Shown piece after piece: positions 56,530 to 64,000 of a stretch of DNA of 64,000 bases. Positions within the stretch are counted from its first letter, which is position 1. Every line of letters begins with the position of its first letter. Source of the DNA: Thermococcus alcaliphilus (GTDB taxonomy: Archaea > Methanobacteriota_B > Thermococci > Thermococcales > Thermococcaceae); the NCBI RefSeq assembly GCF_024054535.1, contig NZ_JAMXLV010000016.1, positions 1 through 64,000 on the forward strand, given 5' to 3'. A program made the position numbers and the translations under genes. The notes under the pieces were generated by a model. The model saw nothing but the letters and a program-made list of their open reading frames with translations, had not been told where the DNA came from and made no database searches.

Positions 56530-57318
56530 TTAGATTATCCCAAGTTCCACAGTCTCTTCAACCTCAAAATCTCCACCAATAAGCTTAATCCTTCCCTCAT
56601 TGCAGTAAACCCCAACTCCCCTAACCCTATTCCCGTTTGCAAGGACTTCAAAGTTTGCTTTAAAGATCCCAACGCCATTTTCAAGAATTTTCTCAGCCCT
56701 CATAGCCTTCCCAAACAGCATTGCCTTATTTCCATTGAAAATCGCTCCGTAACGATAATGGGGCAATCCACCTTCAATGCTTCCAAAAGGAGTTAGTCCG
56801 CTCCCTCTAGTTTTTAGAGGCTTAAGCCAATAGTAGTGGGCGGTTTTTTCGACGACTTTGAATTCCCTTCCCTCAGCAACGGGAACTAAAGGTCTAACTT
56901 TGGGAAATATCGCTAATCCTCCCCTCGCCCTGTATCTGTCTTCACACTTTCTAAGCTCAAAATGGGCATGCTTATCACTCCAAGGAGAGAAAAAGCCCGA
57001 AAGCCTCAGTTCTCCAATTTCATCCCCCAGAGAAACCTTTTCACCAACCTCAAGTTCAGGCTCCACATGAAGAACCTTCAAACAAAAATCCTCAACTTCA
57101 AAGATGAGAAGATAGTCGTCTCTAACAGGAATATATCGGGGAGTTTTTATCTTTTTCACCTCAACAAGCTTTCCCTCCTCGAAGGGAAAAAGGGCTTTGT
57201 CTTCAAAGTACACATCAACTGCAGTCCCAAGCTTATGGCCAATGTAAGGGGTATCAAAGAAGGAATACCTAACATCTGGGATTTCTAACCAGAGATCCCC
57301 TGCCTTAGCTATTCTCAT
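56530..57318 (-). CDS. Conserved protein with M23-like hybrid-barrel features
   Basis: 262 residues, no signal peptide. GHKLGTAVDVYF near residue 27, a run of beta-strands with VEPELEVGEKVSLGDEIGEL, and a KHAHFEL (HxH) suggest a duplicated-hybrid-motif fold as in M23 peptidases and lipoyl domains. The spacing of His and Asp is not that of active M23 enzymes. Function is unknown. It abuts the radical SAM gene. Confidence 0.55.
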   Translation of the reverse strand: MRIAKAGDLWLEIPDVRYSFFDTPYIGHKLGTAVDVYFEDKALFPFEEGKLVEVKKIKTPRYIPVRDDYLLIFEVEDFCLKVLHVEPELEVGEKVSLGDEIGELRLSGFFSPWSDKHAHFELRKCEDRYRARGGLAIFPKVRPLVPVAEGREFKVVEKTAHYYWLKPLKTRGSGLTPFGSIEGGLPHYRYGAIFNGNKAMLFGKAMRAEKILENGVGIFKANFEVLANGNRVRGVGVYCNEGRIKLIGGDFEVEETVELGII

Positions 57319-58116
57319 TTACTTCACCTCTATAATCTCCCAGCCCCTCCTGTGGACTTCTATTCCCCCTGTCCTTATGTTTAACCGTTTTATGAGCTCT
57401 ATGAGCTCTTTAATGAAGCTCCAGAACTTATCCTCGTCAACCATAACTTCATAGCTTTCAGGAAAGTTCTCTTTTAGGAGCTCTTGAAACTCTCTGCCAG
57501 CGGCTTTTAGATTGAGCATCTCGAAAAAGTAAGAATCAGCGAAGTCTCTTGTTTCCCTTATTACCTCCTCCACGTCAGTGATCCCCGGGATAATCGGGCT
57601 TATGAAGGCGTAGTTTTTCACTCCCTCTTCTTTTAGGGTTTTCAAAGCATCCATCCTAAGCTTCTGTGAGGGGGTAAAGGGTTCTATGAGCTGCTTTTCC
57701 TTCCCCTCGAAGCTGTTTATTGTCAATCCAACCTCGATTTCGTTGAAGAGCTTGAAAAGGTCAACATCTCTAACCACAAGAGGGGACTTTGTTAGAATGC
57801 TGAGCTTGTTTCTCTTGTTCATCCTCTCAAGGGTTCTTCTCGTTAGCTTAAGCTCCTTCTCTATGGGCTGATACGGATCGGAGATGCTCGACATAAAGAC
57901 TTCTCCATAAACCCTCTTCCTTGCAAGCTCAGGGGCGTTGGTCTTTACCTCTACCCATGTTCCCCACTCGCCATAGGGCTTCCACTTGCAAATGAACTTT
58001 GCATAGCAGTATTTGCACCCAAATTGACATCCTACATACTGATTTACAACCCAATCAACCCCAGGAATTCCGCTTTTTGTGTAGATGCTTTTTGCTCTAG
58101 TTTTAATAATCCTCAT
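57319..58116 (-). CDS. Radical SAM protein, SplB-like
   Basis: 265 residues. The cluster motif is YVGCQFGCKYCYAKF (CxxxCxxC, near 30-38), followed by VFMSSISDPYQPIEKELKLTRRTLE and SILTKSPLVVRDVDL as in SPL-like radical SAM proteins. The substrate is unknown; a DNA lesion is only one option. The start overlaps the upstream membrane gene stop by 4 bp. Confidence 0.88.
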   Translation of the reverse strand: MRIIKTRAKSIYTKSGIPGVDWVVNQYVGCQFGCKYCYAKFICKWKPYGEWGTWVEVKTNAPELARKRVYGEVFMSSISDPYQPIEKELKLTRRTLERMNKRNKLSILTKSPLVVRDVDLFKLFNEIEVGLTINSFEGKEKQLIEPFTPSQKLRMDALKTLKEEGVKNYAFISPIIPGITDVEEVIRETRDFADSYFFEMLNLKAAGREFQELLKENFPESYEVMVDEDKFWSFIKELIELIKRLNIRTGGIEVHRRGWEIIEVK

Positions 58117-58676
58117 CTAAACACCTCGGCAACTTTGAGAAAGCCAAAGAAAATCGAAAAAAGCATTAAACCCAAGAAAATTCTGTAGACTGTTAATATT
58201 TTCTCCTTTTCAAGCTCTCTAAGCCTAAGAAAGATATAAAAGGAAGCAATCCAGAGTACAAGCTGGATTAGGAGTAGGGGTGCATCGTAGGAATAATAGG
58301 GTGGGGAAAAAACGGCTGGGAGAAAGAGCATCATGCTAAGCTGAAAACCTAGAAAGCTTAAGAAGAACAAACTCAAAACGGAAAACGAAGGATTAACATT
58401 CCCAATAACCTTCAGCTTCAAAAAATATGTGAGAATAAACAGAACCACATAATGAAGCCCATAGACAGAAAGGAACTTAATTCCAAGTTCTTTCCGCTTC
58501 AAGAGTGCATATAACATTAAAATCACAGCACCTCCGAGATAGGCAGAGAGCCATGCAGAGAGATCCTTGTAAAACCCATAAGGGGCATCAAAATTGGCAA
58601 AGGCTATTGCCCCTGGCTGGGTTATCATTAACATTGCCAAAGTGAAAAACAAAAACCGCAGTATACTTCTCTCCAT
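58113..58676 (-). CDS. Multi-spanning membrane protein, unknown
   Basis: 187 residues with about five or six hydrophobic segments and no motif I recognise. ATG 58676 (MERSILRFLFF) lies about 30-40 bp after a TATA-like AAGATATAAACC, so the leader is very short. A longer reading to 58790 would run across the promoter and into the opposite gene. Confidence 0.7.
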   Translation of the reverse strand: MERSILRFLFFTLAMLMITQPGAIAFANFDAPYGFYKDLSAWLSAYLGGAVILMLYALLKRKELGIKFLSVYGLHYVVLFILTYFLKLKVIGNVNPSFSVLSLFFLSFLGFQLSMMLFLPAVFSPPYYSYDAPLLLIQLVLWIASFYIFLRLRELEKEKILTVYRIFLGLMLFSIFFGFLKVAEVFR

Positions 58677-58719
58677 GACAACCCCAAACTTAAATAAGCC
58701 TCGAGGTTTATATCTTTTG

Positions 58720-59460
58720 ATGTTCGGCAGCGAGATATACTCAAAGCGCTTTTGGGAGGTTGACTTCGTTAGGGGAATAGCGTTAATCATGATGTTAATT
58801 TCAAATTTTGTAACGGATTTGCAGTTCTTTTTGGGCTATTCAGAGTACAGAGTTTTCTGGAAGCTCTTCGCCTATGCAACTGCATCCCTCTTCGTCTCAA
58901 TTTCTGGCCTTTCGCTGTGGATAAGCCATGCAAGGGGGAAGAAAACCCTGAATAAGTATTTTCTCAGATTTGCAAAGCTTTTCGGCCTTGGCTTGCTCAT
59001 AACCCTCACTACCTACCTCTTGCTGGAGAGAGGGACAATCTACTTTGGAATTTTGCATTTCTTAGGCGTCGCAAGTTTGCTCGTAATTCCCTTCTATCCT
59101 CTCGGATGGAAAAACATCTTTCCCGCAGTTCTCTTTCTCCTTGGAGGTCAAATCGTGAAGAACGTTCACGCCGACACTTTGCTCCTTCTTCCCCTAGGAA
59201 TTACTCCCCACGAGTTCTTTACTCTTGATTACTTCCCGATTTTCCCGTGGTTTGGAGTTTTCCTTCTGGGAACGGCAGTGGGTGCGTTGATTTATCCAGC
59301 CGGAAAAAGAAAGTTCAAGATAAGCACTCCAAAAAATCCCCTCCTTGAGTTCGTCTGCTTCATGGGGAGGAACACCCTAAAGATCTACCTCATTCACCAG
59401 CCAGTTTTTGTAGGGCTTCTTATGCTTCTCTACGGCGGTTTGCCCAACTTAGGGGTGTGA
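58720..59460 (+). CDS. DUF1624/heparan-alpha-glucosaminide acetyltransferase-like membrane protein
   Basis: 246 residues with about seven membrane segments. RFWEVDFVRGIALIMMLISN near the start and KNPLLEFVCFMGRNTLKIYLIHQPVF at the end are typical of this acyltransferase-like family. ATG 58720 follows a TATA-like CTTAAATAAG by about 25 bp, so transcripts are close to leaderless. NfeD-like gene follows after 3 bp. Confidence 0.82.
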   Translation: MFGSEIYSKRFWEVDFVRGIALIMMLISNFVTDLQFFLGYSEYRVFWKLFAYATASLFVSISGLSLWISHARGKKTLNKYFLRFAKLFGLGLLITLTTYLLLERGTIYFGILHFLGVASLLVIPFYPLGWKNIFPAVLFLLGGQIVKNVHADTLLLLPLGITPHEFFTLDYFPIFPWFGVFLLGTAVGALIYPAGKRKFKISTPKNPLLEFVCFMGRNTLKIYLIHQPVFVGLLMLLYGGLPNLGV

Positions 59461-59463
59461 ACT

Positions 59464-59853
59464 ATGAAAACCTACGTTAAAAACGCCCTAAAAACTCTGA
59501 GCATCCTTGCAGATGAAATAGTCGTGGGAATATTTTTGTTCTTTATTTTGCCGAGAGCTGGTATAAACGTGCCGTTAAAACCCGCTCTTGCTGTAATAGG
59601 ATTTCTTATCTTCAAAGATGTCATTGCCGTTAAGTTCCTCTGGGAAGTCTTTGAGAAAAAAGCAGAGGTTGGGCCCGAGGCGTTAATTGGAAAAGAAGCC
59701 CTTGTGGTTGAAGAATTAATGCCAAAAGGTGTCGTAAAAGTGGGAAACGAGCTGTGGATAGCTGAATGCATAAACGGAACAGCAAAAAGAGGAGAGAAAG
59801 TCAAGATAATCCAAGTTAGGGGCACTAAGCTGCTCGTGGAACGCCAAGGGTAG
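59464..59853 (+). CDS. Short NfeD-like membrane protein
   Basis: 129 residues: two hydrophobic segments (EIVVGIFLFFILPRAG, LKPALAVIGFLIF), then an OB-fold-like region with LIGKEALVVEELMPKGVVKVGNELW and KRGEKVKIIQVRGTKLLVER. NfeD proteins pair with stomatin-like proteins, not seen here. The 3' end overlaps the convergent gene by 29 bp. Confidence 0.8.
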   Translation: MKTYVKNALKTLSILADEIVVGIFLFFILPRAGINVPLKPALAVIGFLIFKDVIAVKFLWEVFEKKAEVGPEALIGKEALVVEELMPKGVVKVGNELWIAECINGTAKRGEKVKIIQVRGTKLLVERQG

Positions 59854-60256
59854 ACAAAACCATTGCAATTTCCTCTGGATTGTCTGTTGTAAACGCCACA
59901 TCAAGCCCTCTTTTGTGGATGGTTATACACCCTTTAGCTGGAAAATTAAATCTTATTGGAGCCCAACAGCCTATCCAGCCTAATTTAATCTCAAAACTCT
60001 CAATTTCATCGATCTTAATCGTTTTTCTAATAATCAACCCCAGAGTTCCGCGGAGCCTTATCTCTCTTTCGTCTATTTCTATTTTGAAGCTCAACACGTC
60101 TATCAAAATCATGACAACCGCAATGAAAACTACTGCCATAAATTCAAAGCCCTCACCTGCATGATATGTCGCCCAAAGGCCTGCTAAGAGACCTATATAC
60201 GCTGGGAGTGTAATAAAGAGCACAAACCTGCTAAACCTTCTTTCTTCGTAGAGCAT
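59825..60256 (-). CDS. Membrane protein with PH-like domain
   Basis: 143 residues. Two membrane helices (FVLFITLPAYIGLLAGLW, FMAVVFIAVVMILIDVL) precede IEIDEREIRLRGTLGLII, RKTIKIDEIESFEIK and DNPEEIAMVL, a bacterial-PH-like pattern. The function is unknown. Confidence 0.65.
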   Translation of the reverse strand: MLYEERRFSRFVLFITLPAYIGLLAGLWATYHAGEGFEFMAVVFIAVVMILIDVLSFKIEIDEREIRLRGTLGLIIRKTIKIDEIESFEIKLGWIGCWAPIRFNFPAKGCITIHKRGLDVAFTTDNPEEIAMVLSTLGVPRAA

Positions 60257-60278
60257 ATAACATCAAAAGAAAAAGCGG

Positions 60279-61448
60279 TTAAAATCTAATAAAGCTTTCC
60301 CAAGTTTTTATGTCCTTTAAGCCGTGTCCCGTCGCAACAACGACAACACTTTCATCTCTATCTATTATTCCTTCTTCTCTCATGTTTTTAGCGAGGGCAA
60401 GAGCCGTTGCTGAGGAAGGCTCCACGAAGAGGCCCTCTTTTCCGAGCATTAAGCCTGCGTTCATAGCTTCCTCATTTGTTACTGTGCTAAGGTACCCTCT
60501 GCTCTCGTTAATGGCCCTCAGAACGTTCTCTCCATCTACGGGGGCTTTAACGGCTATGGCCGAGGCAACTGTTGGCTGTTTTGTCTTTATTGGTTCGATA
60601 GGCTTTTTCTCTTTCCAAGCCCTGACTATTGCATCGTAGCCTTCAATTTGAACCCCAGCAATTTTTGGCAATTTTTCAATAAGCCCCACTTCATAGAATT
60701 CCTTTGCAGCCTTCCAAATGGCCCTTAAGTGTGTTCCAGCACCAATGGGCACCACAATCCAATCAGGAGTGTTAAATCGGAACTGATCAAAGATCTCAAA
60801 GGCCGTGCTCTTTTGACCTTCCACCCTATAGTGATAATTCCCTGTAAGGTAATAATCTTCTTCCTTTGCCATTCTTTCGCTTTCTGCTAAAGCTTCATCA
60901 TAAGTGCTTCCATGGATTTTTATCTTCGCCCCGTAAACAACTGCCTGAACAAGCTTTCCAACGGGAGTCCCTTCTGGAACTACTATTGTCACTTCAAGGC
61001 CCGCCTTGGAGCCATAAGCAGAAATACTAGCGGCCATGTTTCCCGTTGAGGCCACTACAACCTTTCCTGCATGAAATTCAAGGGCCTTTGTTATTTCCAC
61101 ACTCGAACCCCTATCCTTAAAGGCCCCTGTTGGATTTTCTCCTTCATTTTTGATGTAAAGTCTTCCAAAACCCAGCTTTTTCTCAAGGTTTTTCATTCTG
61201 TAAAGTCTCGTACCTCCTTCATTAAGGCTAACAATCTTCCTAAGGTTTGAAACCGGGTAGAACATCCAGTACTTCCATAGTCGCGGCGCTTCTCTAAACC
61301 AAGCGTCGTTATCCTCTATAAGCTCTCTTATCGCACCGTAATCATACTGAACATCCAAAGGAGTACCGCATTTTTCACATTTGTAAATCCCACTTGCTAG
61401 AGAGTAGTCTCTACCGCATCGAGTACATTTTAACATTGTCTCAAACAT
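60279..61448 (-). CDS. thrC: Threonine synthase-like PLP enzyme (second copy)
   Basis: 389 residues. Zinc ribbon LKCTRCGRD and YKCEKCG, PLP lysine in GAFKDRGSSVE, ASTGNMAASISAYGSKAG, and PIGAGTHLRAIWKA (compare PVGNAGN in the other copy). The altered phosphate loop suggests a different substrate. It is not in an operon. ATG 61448 has GGGTGGTTAAA in front. Confidence 0.85.
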   Translation of the reverse strand: MFETMLKCTRCGRDYSLASGIYKCEKCGTPLDVQYDYGAIRELIEDNDAWFREAPRLWKYWMFYPVSNLRKIVSLNEGGTRLYRMKNLEKKLGFGRLYIKNEGENPTGAFKDRGSSVEITKALEFHAGKVVVASTGNMAASISAYGSKAGLEVTIVVPEGTPVGKLVQAVVYGAKIKIHGSTYDEALAESERMAKEEDYYLTGNYHYRVEGQKSTAFEIFDQFRFNTPDWIVVPIGAGTHLRAIWKAAKEFYEVGLIEKLPKIAGVQIEGYDAIVRAWKEKKPIEPIKTKQPTVASAIAVKAPVDGENVLRAINESRGYLSTVTNEEAMNAGLMLGKEGLFVEPSSATALALAKNMREEGIIDRDESVVVVATGHGLKDIKTWESFIRF

Positions 61449-61457
61449 TTTAACCAC

Positions 61458-61905
61458 CCTTTGATTTTAGTTTATTGATACCCTCACAGCGTGAGCCTCT
61501 TCATAATTATAAATTTTTGGGATTGGTGAAATTTAGTTCAATTATTGAAGGAGAACTCCTAGGTACTAAACAGGAGCTTAAGTCAGAATGACAAAAGAAA
61601 TTTAATGCACTCTTGCAGTAAGATAGAACTTTTCATGAGTTATGATAGCAAAACCTTGTTCCTTAAATCTATAAATCTATGACCAGCCAGAAAATCAAAG
61701 GAATAATTGGGATTTCTTTTATAGCAATTCTATAAATGAAAATAATTGTCAGTCCAAATAATAGAGAATAATATGTTCAGAAACTTAGCTTTGGATATTT
61801 ATCTATGTCTCAGGGGCATTCTAAAAATAAAATATAAATATCCAAACATCTAAACTAAAATAATTGCCTTAGCAGGAGCAAGGATACAACATTGGGGGAA
61901 CTCCC
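61458..61905. other. AT-rich intergenic region with promoter
   Basis: About 450 bp without a convincing gene. AAATAAAATATAAATATCC at 61828-61846 is a TATA candidate for the downstream secreted protein. No repeats or structured RNA were obvious. Confidence 0.55.
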
Positions 61906-64000
61906 ATGAAGAAAATTGTCTCTGGAGTCATGATTTTAGCCTTGTTTATGAGCGTGCTATTTTCTGTCCCCAGTGTATCATCTGCAGAAGCATCTACTTT
62001 ACCCACAATTCAAGTCTCTTTTAACGAACTCACTGACACGACCTTTGCATTCACAATAATGGTGGACTCGATTAGTGGAATTGAATACAAAGTAATAGAC
62101 GAATCTATGAGAACTGTTCTCTCTGGAAATGTAGATAACAAATACATCAAGCTATCAAATCTTGAACCTGGAAGGGAATACATTGTCAAACTCTACAAGG
62201 ACAATAACCCTTTACTGGAAATTCCCTTCAAAACTTTTAACTCTCTCAATTCAATAGAGGGGTTCAGACTGTTTTACTTCATTGACCTGACTGATACTGT
62301 AACAGGCGAAGTAAAGGTAACAATATTTGGACAGTTTAGGAACAGCGGTGAAATTAAACTGAAGAGATTTACTTATTATCACACGCTAGATATTGGAATG
62401 AACGTAATCGAAGGACCCAATATAGAGTTCTACAAAGGCTCAGGTAAAACTGACGTTGAAAGAATCGGTTCAAGCATTGGAAGTATTTACATCTATCCGA
62501 GCTTTGAAGGTTACTTCAGACTTGAGTATACATGTGATAAGTCCAAAAGGACCGCAGACCCCATTCATGGAGTTTTGGGACACTTATCTAATAGGTACTT
62601 CATAGCTTCCCACGAGCAGTTTTTAATTTTCCCTGAAATGAGTATCGATGAGCAACAGGACTGGTTTGCTCTATCAGCAATCACGCCTATCGGGTGGAAA
62701 TTGAACACATGGTGGAATCAGTCCAAAATGGGAATACTATACGTTCCGAAAAACAAGGTTAAACCTGCAAGTTATCATTTCTTTGAACAATATGCTGCGA
62801 CTCACTTCTATGCTTACAACCCAAAATATTTTGTGGAATATAAGAAAAAGGTTGCCAATACAACTATCCTAGTAATAAAAGAGACAACAATTAAAGATCC
62901 TTGGGAGGATTACATATTCAGGATTTACGGGAAACTTGTGGAACATTGGGGGGAGGATATAGACCTCCGGAGATACGACTATAGTAACTACGTTGTAATG
63001 CTTGTTGATGACTCTGATCCGATATGGGCTGGGGAGTATACAGACGCCCAAGGATTCTCAGTATTTGGTGATCCTTTTGAATTTGAAATGGTTGCTCATC
63101 AGATGTTTCATAGATGGAACGGATGGATTACAGGTATCGGAGTAGACATTAACTATAAGGAAGGAGAAAGCCACAAATTCTGGGGGGAAGGATTTAACGA
63201 GTTTTACTGCGACAAAGTCACTACTGAGCTCGGACTCACTAGCCCACACTGGCTCATGACAGAGGTATACTATCCATATTACAGAAAGATTTATGGAACA
63301 GAAAAAGATGGGCCACTGGTATATTATGATCCTAAAAGACAGGATTCACGTTTCCCATATAGTAAAGGTGCTGTAGCAGTCTATTATCTGGATATGAGGT
63401 TAAGAGAGATTACAAATAACAAGCACTCAATAGATGATGTTTTGAAATATTTTCTTAGAAACTGGAAAGAAAGAGATCAGCCGTTCAGTTATGAGAGGTT
63501 CATAGATTATTTGGAAGAACTCGGCGGGAAGGAATTTGCAGAGGAAGCCAGACAAATCATTTATGGAACTAAAGAGATAGTTCTAGATCTCCCCACTCCC
63601 TCGCTAATTCCCGGTTATATTAACACTTTAATCGAGAAATTAGCTCGTGTAGTACCCGATGATTCTAAGTACTATAATCTTCTTGTGAGTGCAAATTCAA
63701 GTTATTTGAGAGGAATGGAGCTTCTCAATAATTACAAATTCAAAGAAGCAGATAAAGAGTTTGAAAAGAGTGTCAAAGCTCTCGATGAATTATACACTCT
63801 GGATTTGGACAATGATGGAGTTAAAGACGTTTCAGAGTTGTTCCTCGGGCTCAACACGAGCTCTTATGACTCTAATAATGATGGGATTCCCGATAAATAC
63901 GAAGTTGCTAAAAGATTTGTGATTGACGGCAACGGAGAAGAATGGGACTACCATAAAATGGTAGAGAAGCTTGAAATAACTTTGGGCTCCTCTGAATACG
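61906..64000 (+). CDS. Secreted M61-like metallopeptidase homologue, active Glu replaced; 3' end outside window
   Basis: 698 codons are open to the window edge. A signal peptide (KKIVSGVMILALFMSVLFSV) leads to an extracellular part. The M61-like centre has AHQMFHRWNGW (H398, Q399, H402) and WGEGFNEFY (about 426-434), matching HExxHxW and the third-ligand region except that catalytic Glu is Gln399. Near the end, DLDNDGVKDVSELFLG and SYDSNNDGIPDKYEV are calcium-binding type-3 repeats. GGGGGAACTCCC precedes the ATG. It may be a binding protein rather than a protease. Confidence 0.8.
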   Translation, partial: MKKIVSGVMILALFMSVLFSVPSVSSAEASTLPTIQVSFNELTDTTFAFTIMVDSISGIEYKVIDESMRTVLSGNVDNKYIKLSNLEPGREYIVKLYKDNNPLLEIPFKTFNSLNSIEGFRLFYFIDLTDTVTGEVKVTIFGQFRNSGEIKLKRFTYYHTLDIGMNVIEGPNIEFYKGSGKTDVERIGSSIGSIYIYPSFEGYFRLEYTCDKSKRTADPIHGVLGHLSNRYFIASHEQFLIFPEMSIDEQQDWFALSAITPIGWKLNTWWNQSKMGILYVPKNKVKPASYHFFEQYAATHFYAYNPKYFVEYKKKVANTTILVIKETTIKDPWEDYIFRIYGKLVEHWGEDIDLRRYDYSNYVVMLVDDSDPIWAGEYTDAQGFSVFGDPFEFEMVAHQMFHRWNGWITGIGVDINYKEGESHKFWGEGFNEFYCDKVTTELGLTSPHWLMTEVYYPYYRKIYGTEKDGPLVYYDPKRQDSRFPYSKGAVAVYYLDMRLREITNNKHSIDDVLKYFLRNWKERDQPFSYERFIDYLEELGGKEFAEEARQIIYGTKEIVLDLPTPSLIPGYINTLIEKLARVVPDDSKYYNLLVSANSSYLRGMELLNNYKFKEADKEFEKSVKALDELYTLDLDNDGVKDVSELFLGLNTSSYDSNNDGIPDKYEVAKRFVIDGNGEEWDYHKMVEKLEITLGSSEY

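Overview
The window is chromosomal DNA of a hyperthermophilic archaeon of the order Thermococcales, most like Thermococcus. The reasons are a cytosolic sulfhydrogenase operon divergent from an Nfn/sulfide dehydrogenase pair, SurR-type operators, a Phr heat-shock regulator, TET3 aminopeptidase, an archaeal histone, S17e, a single-gene EF-2, a CGP-CTERM protein, DUF257 paralogues, and archaeal promoters (BRE/TATA with GGTGAT-type ribosome sites). Species cannot be fixed from sequence alone. The genome is AT-rich and densely coding; the few GC-rich islands are structured RNA genes.

Layout. 1-145 is a tandem array of a TATA-bearing 29-bp unit leading into a HEPN/MNT toxin-antitoxin pair. 866-3398 is a small operon (two DUF257 paralogues, an EF-Tu domain-2-like protein, a TatD-like hydrolase). 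3468-9780 holds the four-gene NADP(H)-linked [NiFe] sulfhydrogenase, probably the SHII type, and the divergent nfnSL pair, with a full SurR operator between them. 9811-23072 is mostly housekeeping: a frameshifted nitroreductase, asparagine synthetase, EF-2, cis-prenyltransferase, gamma-carbonic anhydrase-like protein, Hjc, TET3, archaemetzincin, CYTH protein, ECF ATPase, TrkH and MetAP. 23169-28020 has tRNA-Ser(CGA), a 37-aa ORF, hypE and hypF (with a second full SurR operator) and a GC-rich RNA gene candidate. 28056-32310 has a radical SAM protein, a histone, a small-protein/symporter pair (the symporter is frameshifted) and thymidine kinase. 32348-37683 is a six-gene lysC-thrB-thrC-asd-alaX-proC operon. 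37839-46504 is mixed: glycerate kinase, ATPase with a hairpin operator, DUF371, an IS200/IS605-like relic, S17e, Phr, VapBC, TrpB2 and a surface protein.

The most unusual region is 47966-56413, an island encoding parts of 2-oxoacid/acetoin dehydrogenase complexes. It has two E1 alpha/beta pairs, two free-standing lipoyl-domain proteins, an E2 split from its lipoyl domain, AcoX, a Lin0512-family protein, a lipoate-protein ligase, and OsmC and DUF6506 proteins. Thermococcales normally oxidise 2-oxoacids with ferredoxin oxidoreductases, so a lipoate-dependent system is unexpected. No E3 or LplB is in the window.

56530-61448 contains membrane and radical SAM genes and a second threonine synthase. 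From 61906 the window ends inside a large secreted M61-like protein whose metal-binding motif reads HQMFH in place of HExxH.

Regulatory logic. The same SurR-type operator precedes both the hydrogenase operon and its maturation genes hypFE, so structural and maturation genes are probably co-regulated by elemental sulfur. Two genes carry single-base frameshifts and one small ORF has an in-frame amber codon; these may be real decay or sequence errors.
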